Notes under the pieces: generated by a model
The model's input: only the letters and a program-made list of their open reading frames with translations
Told to the model about the DNA's origin: nothing
Databases searched by the model: none
Made by a program: the position numbers and the translations under genes
Origin: Litorivicinus sp965656605
GTDB taxonomy: Bacteria; Pseudomonadota; Gammaproteobacteria; Pseudomonadales; Litorivicinaceae
Direction of reading: 5' to 3'
NCBI GenBank assembly: GCA_965656605.1
Contig: CBFHLC010000044.1
Coordinates: forward strand, 1 to 16,291
DNA length: 16,291 nt
Shown: piece after piece, positions 6,898 to 12,256 of the stretch
Position numbering within the stretch: the stretch's first letter is position 1
How the letters are laid out: each line of letters opens with the position of its first letter

Positions 6898-8174
6898 TTG
6901 CGGTAAGGGCGACGCCTGCGGCGCGGGCGATCGTCACGAACGGGAACATCACGTTCGGGCTTAACATCCGGATTTTGCGCTTGAAACTCGGTCCACCAGC
7001 GGCCTAGTCCACCTGGAATTTCCTGACTTTGTTCGCGTAACAATAGGAAGTCATAGGCAGCCCGGAAGCGCGGATTGCGCAACATGCTGAGTGCGCGGCG
7101 GGTTTGAGTATTCGGCAGACGCAGCTGCAGCTCCCAAATCTCTCGAGTGACCTGGGCAAAGCGGCGAGGTATCGCGACCGTGGAAGAGTTTAAATCGATG
7201 GTCACGGCCCCGGCTTTGGCCATCGCGTCAGAGGGGCTTTGGCCCTCGGCCAACAAGGCTTGAAAGCGCTGATGAGCGGCCGGCCACAGCAGGCAGGCGT
7301 ACAAGAAAGCGGGGTTGACGGTTCGTCCACTACGCAGCCGGGCGTCCGTGTTCTCTAGGGCTTGCTCGATGAGATCCCAATAGGTCGAGTTCTCATCGGA
7401 TTCAAGGACTGCGCTGGCCTCGGGGAATAGTATTTGATGTAGGCCGTATTCCCATAGGAGTTCGAACGTGTCGGCACCGTGGCCGGCCTGAAGCAGTTTC
7501 AATACTTCATCAAACAGACGGCTAGAGGATACGTCAGCCAGCAGGTGGCCCAAATCGAAAATAGGATCTTCGGTCGCTGTGTCGACGCTTAACGGCAATT
7601 TACCCAGGAAGCGCACGGCTCGAAGCATTCGAACGGGGTCTTCGCGGTAGCGCGTGGCGGCATCACCGATGATACGCAGGCGTTTGGCTTGGACGTCGTC
7701 CCAGGCGTTGCAATAGTCGTACACACAGCGATCTTTGTGGTTGTAGTAGAGCGCGTTGAGGGTGAAATCTCGACGCTTTGCATCGTCCTCGACGCCGCCG
7801 CCGTAAACGTTGTCGCGAGTCAGCATGCCTTCGGCGTTTTGACTGGCCTGGCCGGCATGGGCGTCATCGTTGTGACCGGCGCGAAAGGTGGTGACTTCGA
7901 AGACTTCAGGTCCAACACGAACGTGAACAATCTGAAAGCGACGTCCGACGATGCGAGCCCGGCGAAATAGGGCGCAGATTTGTTCTGGAGTGGCATTAGT
8001 AGCAACGTCGAAGTCTTTAGGAGTCTTGCCCAGCAAGAAGTCGCGAACGCCGCCGCCGACCAAATAGGCCTCGTAGTTGGCGTCGTTCAGTGTCTGCATG
8101 ATCGACACGGCACCGGCATTTAAGCGGTCTTCGGTAATGCCGTGTACATCGGCCGGTATAACTGAGTGAATAAT
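6894..8174 (-). CDS. pcnB: poly(A) polymerase I, probable AUU start
   Basis: Adds 3' poly(A) tails that mark RNA for decay. Class II nucleotidyltransferase motifs are complete (numbering from the proposed start): VGGGVRD (39-45), the catalytic pair in KDFDV (Asp54, Asp56), RRDFTLNAL (134-142) and REDPVRMLRAVRF (177-189). The arginine-rich tail (413-426) resembles the RNA-binding tail of the Escherichia coli enzyme. The first GTG at 8108 gives 404 residues but discards conserved sequence: the frame is open upstream to a TGA at 8190-8192 and encodes SVIPADVHGITEDRLNAGA, which matches the VIPREQHAISRKDISENA region of Escherichia coli PcnB. No ATG, GTG or TTG lies in that extension, but ATT-ATT at 8169-8174 follows GGAG at 5 nt. 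I therefore start at the ATT ending at 8174 (426 residues); the ATT at 8171 is nearly as good. Confidence 0.85.
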   Translation of the reverse strand: MIHSVIPADVHGITEDRLNAGAVSIMQTLNDANYEAYLVGGGVRDFLLGKTPKDFDVATNATPEQICALFRRARIVGRRFQIVHVRVGPEVFEVTTFRAGHNDDAHAGQASQNAEGMLTRDNVYGGGVEDDAKRRDFTLNALYYNHKDRCVYDYCNAWDDVQAKRLRIIGDAATRYREDPVRMLRAVRFLGKLPLSVDTATEDPIFDLGHLLADVSSSRLFDEVLKLLQAGHGADTFELLWEYGLHQILFPEASAVLESDENSTYWDLIEQALENTDARLRSGRTVNPAFLYACLLWPAAHQRFQALLAEGQSPSDAMAKAGAVTIDLNSSTVAIPRRFAQVTREIWELQLRLPNTQTRRALSMLRNPRFRAAYDFLLLREQSQEIPGGLGRWWTEFQAQNPDVKPERDVPVRDDRPRRRRRPYRK

Positions 8175-8179
8175 CGTAT

Positions 8180-8183
8180 CTCC
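8180..8183 (-). promoter_or_regulatory. Shine-Dalgarno supporting the AUU start of pcnB
   Basis: The minus strand reads TTGGAGATACGATTATT. GGAG is 5 nt from the first ATT codon and 8 nt from the second, normal spacings for initiation. No comparable site precedes the GTG at 8108. The site lies inside the same open frame, just after the in-frame TGA at 8190-8192. Confidence 0.6.
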
Positions 8184-8188
8184 AATAA

Positions 8189-8218
8189 CTCAGCGTATCT
8201 TACTCTGACCACGCTCAG
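8189..8218 (-). promoter_or_regulatory. hairpin in the pcnB leader
   Basis: In the transcript, CTGAGCGT (from 8218) can pair with ACGCTGAG (ending at 8189): seven of eight pairs, one mismatch, 14-nt loop. It ends 6 nt upstream of the GGAG site. It lies between the small-RNA terminator and the pcnB start, so it would be present in any pcnB message begun upstream. A role is not shown. No convincing sigma-70 promoter for pcnB was found nearby. Confidence 0.3.
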
Positions 8219-8233
8219 ATAAGAACTGCCAAT

Positions 8234-8258
8234 AAAAAAGGAGCCGTGGGGCTCCTTT
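8234..8258 (-). terminator. rho-independent terminator of the small RNA
   Basis: AAAGGAGCC (8237-8245) pairs with GGCTCCTTT (8250-8258), leaving a 4-nt loop. On the minus strand the stem is followed by a run of T residues (A-run 8234-8239 on the plus strand). It ends transcripts from the right, upstream of pcnB, so pcnB needs read-through or its own promoter. Confidence 0.88.
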
Positions 8259-8270
8259 CAGGGTGCTTGC

Positions 8271-8410
8271 TTGTTCTTTTTGTTCTCGCTCAACTTCGAA
8301 GCCTTGGTCCGGTTGTTATTTTTATTCCGGTGTCTTCGTACCACTTCATCCATTGGGTATTTTGTGCGGCTTGTTATTGTTCTTTCCGCTCCGTGTCGTT
8401 TGTTATTGTT
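8271..8410 (-). repeat. four AAN-repeat tracts (Hfq/Crc-type motifs)
   Basis: Tracts at 8400-8410, 8371-8381, 8313-8326 and 8271-8284 all follow the AANAANAA pattern on the minus strand. The first two are identical 11-mers. Centre-to-centre distances are about 29, 56 and 42 nt, so this is a spaced motif array and not a tandem repeat. Confidence 0.85.
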
Positions 8411-8428
8411 ATCGACGTGAAGGGTATA

Positions 8429-8442
8429 GCATGTGGCGTGCC
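8429..8442 (-). promoter_or_regulatory. sigma-54 (-24/-12) promoter of the small RNA
   Basis: The minus strand reads TTGGCACGCCACATGCT. The GG (8441-8442) and GC (8429-8430) dinucleotides are exactly 10 nt apart, as in the consensus TGGCAC-N5-TTGC. The upstream half is a full match; the downstream half has ATGC for TTGC. The predicted start is about 12 nt downstream, near 8417. The neighbouring NtrC-type activator, which carries a sigma-54 contact motif, is the obvious partner. Confidence 0.85.
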
Positions 8443-8504
8443 AACTTTTCTAAATGCAGTGTTTTCGGTGTTTTTTTGACGGGGCGCGCGATGGTTCCCG
8501 TGAA

Positions 8505-8579
8505 CTTGTTACCCTTTTGTTAACAAGTGTTACTTAAAGTGTCACCAAAGGTAACGCTACCCCCCGTTCTTTTTGTTAC
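8505..8579 (-). promoter_or_regulatory. upstream activator sites for the CbrB-like regulator
   Basis: On the plus strand there is a perfect inverted repeat, CTTGTTA (8505-8511) and TAACAAG (8521-8527). TGTTAC-like half-sites occur at 8507, 8518, 8528 and 8540 (TGTCAC), with the inverted form GTAACG at 8551: steps of 10-12 bp, on one face of the helix. GTTAC (8529-8533) and GTAAC (8551-8555) form a second dyad. One more TGTTAC lies at 8574-8579 inside the end of the activator gene. The cluster is about 90-160 bp upstream of the predicted start, the normal enhancer distance for an NtrC-type activator. Confidence 0.65.
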
Positions 8580-9894
8580 CTCGCGGTATGCCTTGACGTT
8601 GCCGGCGCTCCCACAGCGACTTTCTGCTGATGCCGAGTCGTTTGGCCAGCTCGGTCTCGCTCATGTGATCCTGATGCGCTAATACAAAATGCTGGAAATA
8701 GTCTTCCAGGGACATTTGACCTTGAGGCTGTATATCATCGGTTTGAGTCGCCTCAGCGACGGCCGAGGTTTCAGCGACCAGCCCTAAGTGTTGTGGTTCA
8801 ACCGCATCGCTTTCGGCCAGGATACCGGCGCGCTCGAGTGCGTTCTCGAGTTCGCGCACGTTGCCCGGCCAGCTGTGTTGTTGCAGCGCGACTCGTGCCG
8901 ATTCGGACAGAAAAAGCCCAGGGCGTTCAAATTTTTCGGCGACGCGCTGCAGGAACACTTCGGCTAGTAGGCCAATATCAGAGCCACGTTCACGCAAGGC
9001 GGGTACGGTCAGATCAACCACGTTGAGGCGATAGAACAGATCTTCTCGGAACTGGCCGGCCTCGACCATCTTCCGTAGGTTGCGGTGGGTCGCACAGACC
9101 AGTCGAACATCAACTTTGCGGGGGGTCACTTCGCCGACTCGTCGAATTTCTCCTTCTTGTAACACCCGAAGCAAGCGAGCCTGGGCTTCCAAGGGCAGCT
9201 CGCCGATTTCATCTAAAAACAAGGTGCCGTTGCTGGCTGTTTCAATCAGCCCCACCCGATCTGCATGAGCTCCAGTGAAGGCACCTTTTTGATGGCCAAA
9301 CAGCTCGGACTCTACCAGGGACTCTGGGATGGCCGCACAGTTCACGCTGATTTGAGAATGCTTAGCACGCTTGCTTTGCATGTGGATTGCTTTGGCTACC
9401 AGCTCTTTACCGGTACCCGATTCGCCGTGAATCAAAACGGTGACATCGGTTTGTCCAACCCGCTTAATTTTTGAAAACAGCTCTTGCATGCCTGGGCATT
9501 GACCAATGATCCCGTGTTGGTTCTCGCCTGCCGGTAGTTGGCGGCGGGCCGGGTCGCTGAGTAAGTCATCAACCTTGGCGAGTAGTTCCCCATGGTCAAA
9601 AGGCTTGGGCATGAAATCTCGCGCGCCCTGTTTGATCGCATCAACCGCAGCGTGAATCGATGCGTGAGAGGTGAGTATCAGCACGGGCGTGGGCGCGGCT
9701 AAATTAATCAGGGCATGGCCACTGCCGCCAGGTAGGCGCAGATCAGACAGCACTAAATCAAACGACTGCAGGTCGTGTGACGTTGCGGTTGCCACCGACC
9801 AAGCTTCTTTGACTTCGTGCCCGGCGCCTTGCAGTAGCAGGCATAGGCTTTTTCGAATGATCGCTTCATCTTCTACGACCAGCAATTTTGCCAT
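8557..9894 (-). CDS. cbrB: CbrB-like sigma-54-dependent response regulator (NtrC family)
   Basis: A 445-residue cytoplasmic activator. The receiver domain (1-115) has acidic residues EDE at 8-10, phospho-acceptor Asp51 (DLVLSDLRLP), Thr75 and Lys97. The AAA+ domain (about 128-365) has Walker A GESGTGKE (157-164), the sigma-54 contact loop GAFTGA (204-209), Walker B GTLFLDEIG (223-231) and the arginine-finger region FREDLFYRLN. The Fis-type helix-turn-helix (about 408-435, MSETELAKRLGISRKSLWER) and the preceding SLEDYFQHFVLAHQDH match my memory of Pseudomonas CbrB closely. The ATG starts 1 nt after the kinase stop codon, so the two are cotranscribed. CbrB controls use of many amino acids and other carbon and nitrogen sources, mainly through CrcZ; the small-RNA gene and its sigma-54 promoter lie immediately downstream. 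Confidence 0.88.
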   Translation of the reverse strand: MAKLLVVEDEAIIRKSLCLLLQGAGHEVKEAWSVATATSHDLQSFDLVLSDLRLPGGSGHALINLAAPTPVLILTSHASIHAAVDAIKQGARDFMPKPFDHGELLAKVDDLLSDPARRQLPAGENQHGIIGQCPGMQELFSKIKRVGQTDVTVLIHGESGTGKELVAKAIHMQSKRAKHSQISVNCAAIPESLVESELFGHQKGAFTGAHADRVGLIETASNGTLFLDEIGELPLEAQARLLRVLQEGEIRRVGEVTPRKVDVRLVCATHRNLRKMVEAGQFREDLFYRLNVVDLTVPALRERGSDIGLLAEVFLQRVAEKFERPGLFLSESARVALQQHSWPGNVRELENALERAGILAESDAVEPQHLGLVAETSAVAEATQTDDIQPQGQMSLEDYFQHFVLAHQDHMSETELAKRLGISRKSLWERRQRQGIPRGNKKNGG

Positions 9895-9895
9895 G

Positions 9896-10996
9896 CTAAA
9901 CCTTGTGAATCGGTAGGGTGATGGTCATCTTGGTGCCGCCGCCGTCGTCAGTGATGGGGCTTTCTACGCTGATCTGACCACTGTGTTGTTGAACGATACC
10001 ATAGCAAATAGACAGGCCCAGTCCGGTGCCCCCATCGTCTAAGTGCCCACTGACAAAGGGTTCAAATATCCGTGGCAACAATTCGGCAGGTACGCCCTCG
10101 CCATTATCTTGGACATCGATTTGAAGAAGTCCATCACCGTTCTCAAAGCTGTCTATTTGTAGCACTAGACGGCGATCGGACGTTGCTTGCACTGAGTTTT
10201 TAAATAAGTTTATCAAGACCTGTGTTAAGGCGACGGGATCGGCATTGAGTTGACGCTGGATGTTGCGCCTGACCTCAATTTGGGTGTCCGCCGCGATTGG
10301 ATCCAGCCGAAACAGGCGCAAGGCGTCATCGACTAATTCTACGCTGTTGATGGACTGCAACAAAGTTTGGGTCTCGCCCTCGCGACTGAATTTTAAAAGG
10401 CTTCGGATGATTTTATTGATTCGGCCCACTTGTTCGCGGATTAAATCCCGGCTGTCGGATTCGCTGGGGGGTAGTAGCTGGGCCAACGAATCGATCCCGG
10501 TTAATGGGTTGCCAATTTCATGCGCAACACCGGCAGCCAGTTGGCCCAGTGACGCTAGGCGGTCTTGGTGCGCCAGTTTTTGGCTCATGCTGACCGAGTC
10601 AGTGCGATCCTCGAGTAAAATTACAATCGGCATTTGTGACTGGTTGCTGAGGCGTGATTTGTGCAGGCTGATTTTTCGCCAGGCAAGATCCACTTCTTGG
10701 GTAGCCTCGCCCGGGGCCATTAGGTATTGATCCAATGCCTCGCCCCAAGGTGCGGGCAAATCGCGCAGACGGGTGCCGCGAAGGCTGGCCGGTGGAATGT
10801 CCAGCATCCGATGCAGCTGGGGATTGATGTGCAACACGCGATGGGCGGGATCCAAACCAAGGCAGCCCATCGGTAGGCGGTCCAACAGCAGTCGCTGATG
10901 CTCCAGCGCGCGTCGCCGACCAGTTGAGGCTGACCACCATACCAAGCCTAAAGTTAGGCAAAGGATTGCAATGATCGTGATGGATTCAGGCTGCAT
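9896..10996 (-). CDS. CbrA-like sensor histidine kinase, short form
   Basis: A 366-residue kinase from the chosen start. Order: one N-terminal membrane helix (about 5-22), a PAS domain (about 33-135), a dimerisation/phosphorylation domain with His159 in AAGVAHEIGNPLTG, and an ATPase domain with N box NLFKNSVQA (263-271), DNGEGVP (297-303) and GGTGLGLSI (322-330). Position upstream of the CbrB-like gene and downstream of gluQ matches Pseudomonas cbrA. Pseudomonas CbrA is near 980 residues, with a sodium/solute-symporter-like N-terminus; here that part is absent and the preceding gene leaves no room for it. I chose ATG 10996, preceded by GGAG (11001-11004) and overlapping gluQ by 11 bp. A TTG at 11017 would add seven residues. 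The kinase core is complete, so this is a short form and not a pseudogene. Confidence 0.85.
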   Translation of the reverse strand: MQPESITIIAILCLTLGLVWWSASTGRRRALEHQRLLLDRLPMGCLGLDPAHRVLHINPQLHRMLDIPPASLRGTRLRDLPAPWGEALDQYLMAPGEATQEVDLAWRKISLHKSRLSNQSQMPIVILLEDRTDSVSMSQKLAHQDRLASLGQLAAGVAHEIGNPLTGIDSLAQLLPPSESDSRDLIREQVGRINKIIRSLLKFSREGETQTLLQSINSVELVDDALRLFRLDPIAADTQIEVRRNIQRQLNADPVALTQVLINLFKNSVQATSDRRLVLQIDSFENGDGLLQIDVQDNGEGVPAELLPRIFEPFVSGHLDDGGTGLGLSICYGIVQQHSGQISVESPITDDGGGTKMTITLPIHKV

Positions 10997-11774
10997 AACA
11001 CTCCGTCCAAGCGTCAATCGCTTGTGTCAGGCGGGACGTTACACTGCCGGTGAACGAATGCCGAGGGAATAGGTGCTTCAAAGCGGCGCCAAGCTGTTCA
11101 TCCACTAAATCCAAAGTCAGTGGAGCTGCCAAGTTTTGCTTGGATAATTTTTGACCGCTGGATCCGTAGACCAAAGGAATGCTTCGATAGGTCGGGGCCT
11201 GATAGCCCAGCTGCTCAATCAAGCTGCGTTGGATGTCCTGAGCAAAGTCCAAATCCGCACCCCGAACAACATGGGTGATGTTTAGATGGATCTCGTCCAT
11301 CGCACAGGCCAAGTGATAGCTGGGTAGGTCGTCGCGACGCCAGATCACCTCGTTATGAGATGTGGCGCGAATGGCAAACGGTGGCTGGTTCGAGTGGCAG
11401 TCAGGTCCATGCTGCCCGCGCGCGGCGATCTGCTTTCGGGAACAGCTGCAGGGATAGCTGTCGATGTTAGTCAGTGCGGCTCTGTAAGCATCGAAGCGTT
11501 GACTTTGGAAGAGGATCTCACCATCCCACTCCAAGCCGTGAGCGAGCAGCATCGGAGCGAAGGATGATTTAGCTTGGATATCATCTCTAGGTGGGTCGAT
11601 GTCATCGATTCGCAGATGCCACAGGCCTTGATGGCTGCGGGCGTCGCACCAACCGGCTAGGGCCGCGACTAAAGACCCCAGATGCAAATAGCCGGTCGGT
11701 GAGGGCGCAAAGCGCCCCCGATAGTCAGCCGCCGACTTGCTTTTCTTTGATTTCGGCAAGGGTCTTGCAGTCAA
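10986..11774 (-). CDS. gluQ: glutamyl-Q tRNA(Asp) synthetase
   Basis: A paralogue of the GluRS catalytic core that attaches glutamate to the queuosine base of tRNA(Asp). It has RFAPSPTGYLHLGSL (21-35, HIGH-type motif), RIDDIDPPRD (55-64), zinc-site cysteines in CSCS (Cys109, Cys111) and Cys126, VVRGADL (169-175) and the KMSKS-like QKLSKQN (208-214). At 262 residues it is shorter than the Escherichia coli protein (about 300). Between Cys126 and RRDDLPSYHLA only about 20 residues remain where Escherichia coli has about 45, removing the usual FxDxxxG segment. The start is uncertain: the frame opens at a TTG (11774) 50 bp inside dksA, with no clear ribosome site, and another TTG lies at 11759. 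The dksA-gluQ pairing is common in gammaproteobacteria. Confidence 0.85.
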   Translation of the reverse strand: MTARPLPKSKKSKSAADYRGRFAPSPTGYLHLGSLVAALAGWCDARSHQGLWHLRIDDIDPPRDDIQAKSSFAPMLLAHGLEWDGEILFQSQRFDAYRAALTNIDSYPCSCSRKQIAARGQHGPDCHSNQPPFAIRATSHNEVIWRRDDLPSYHLACAMDEIHLNITHVVRGADLDFAQDIQRSLIEQLGYQAPTYRSIPLVYGSSGQKLSKQNLAAPLTLDLVDEQLGAALKHLFPRHSFTGSVTSRLTQAIDAWTECYAA

Positions 11775-12165
11775 TGCACAAGGTCGCTGTGGGGCGCGCT
11801 TCTAATCGCCTAACGCCAATTTCGATTCCACAGGTCTCGCAGTAACCGTAATCGCCCTCGTCGATCAGGCCGATTGTCTTTTCGATTTTTTTGATCAGTT
11901 TGCGTTCACGATCCCGTGTGCGCAGCTCTAAACTGAATTCTTCTTCTTGCGTCGCTCGGTCACTGGGATCCGCAAAGTTTGTCGCATCTTCAGACAAATG
12001 ACTTCGAGTGCGATCGACCTCTTTCATCAGGCGGCCTTGCCAGTCCAATAAAATGCTGCGGAAGTGATCCTGCATTTCATCGCTCATGTATTCTTCTTGT
12101 TTACCCTGCTGATACGGCGCAAATTGCCCTAGCAAGGATTCGTCTTTGACTGCGGTGGCGCTCAT
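11725..12165 (-). CDS. dksA: RNA polymerase-binding transcription factor DksA
   Basis: A 146-residue cytoplasmic partner of ppGpp that enters the RNA polymerase secondary channel and resets transcription of ribosomal and amino-acid genes during starvation. The coiled coil (about 33-105) carries the tip motif DPSDRA (Asp66, Asp69, Ala71), the DxxDxA signature essential for activity, followed by TQEEEFSLELR. The four-cysteine zinc finger is complete (Cys109, Cys112, Cys130, Cys133). Length and sequence match the canonical zinc-containing form. The ATG at 12165 is preceded by AGGAG (12172-12176) at normal distance. The 3' end overlaps the gluQ frame by 50 bp. A well-spaced sigma-70 promoter lies 47-75 bp upstream. 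Confidence 0.96.
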   Translation of the reverse strand: MSATAVKDESLLGQFAPYQQGKQEEYMSDEMQDHFRSILLDWQGRLMKEVDRTRSHLSEDATNFADPSDRATQEEEFSLELRTRDRERKLIKKIEKTIGLIDEGDYGYCETCGIEIGVRRLEARPTATLCIDCKTLAEIKEKQVGG

Positions 12166-12211
12166 TGATAACTCCTACTGATCCCAAACACATCTCATTT
12201 GGGCGCGCTTA

Positions 12212-12240
12212 TGTATAGTGACGCCTGTATAAATTTTCAA
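12212..12240 (-). promoter_or_regulatory. sigma-70 promoter of dksA
   Basis: The minus strand has TTGAAA (12235-12240), a 17-nt spacer, and TATACA (12212-12217). The -35 element matches 5 of 6 consensus positions and the -10 element 4 of 6. It is followed by a leader of about 40 nt ending in AGGAG and the dksA ATG. It may drive the whole dksA-gluQ-cbrA-cbrB group. No equally good promoter is seen for the divergent aminotransferase gene. Confidence 0.6.
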
Positions 12241-12256
12241 TACTAAGGTCCATGAA

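Larger units (their letters stand above)
8234..8417 (-). ncRNA. crcZ: CrcZ-like Hfq/Crc-sequestering small RNA
   Basis: A transcript of about 180 nt is predicted from a sigma-54 promoter (start near 8415-8418) to the intrinsic terminator. It has four AAN-repeat tracts of the type bound by Hfq with Crc (catabolite activity motifs): AACAATAACAA at 8400-8410 and again at 8371-8381, AATAAAAATAACAA at 8313-8326, and AACAAAAAGAACAA at 8271-8284. The first three sit in 14-16-nt loops of GC-rich 4-bp stems: GTCG/CGAC (8413-8416 with 8395-8398), GCGG/CCGC (8386-8389 with 8366-8369) and CCGG/CCGG (8327-8330 with 8309-8312). In Pseudomonas, CrcZ lies exactly between cbrB and pcnB, is sigma-54 and CbrB dependent, and titrates Hfq/Crc to lift carbon catabolite repression. 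Pseudomonas CrcZ is about 400 nt, so this copy would be much shorter. Position, promoter and motifs are seen; function is inferred. Confidence 0.82.

Noticed and set aside
8258..8353. A 31-codon minus-strand frame (ATG at 8353, TGA at 8258-8260) inside the small RNA, and a 19-codon frame from the ATG at 8349.
   Set aside because: Neither has a ribosome site. The first is mostly Asn and Lys because it reads through AAN-repeat tracts, as expected by chance from the RNA motifs. Conservation analysis would be needed to revive it.
8246..8523. Plus-strand open frames of 77 and 86 codons across the cbrB-pcnB gap.
   Set aside because: They run antisense to the promoter, AAN tracts and terminator, lack a ribosome site, and their Phe/Cys/Val-rich products reflect the T-rich strand.
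9896..10996. The possibility that the short kinase is a truncated pseudogene.
   Set aside because: PAS, H box, N, D and G boxes are all intact, it has its own GGAG and ATG, and it is tightly coupled on both sides.
12199..12233. Plus-strand promoter candidates (TTGGGC, TATAGT, TATAAA) for the aminotransferase.
   Set aside because: No pair has acceptable spacing; the sequence is better explained by the minus-strand dksA promoter with a 17-nt spacer.
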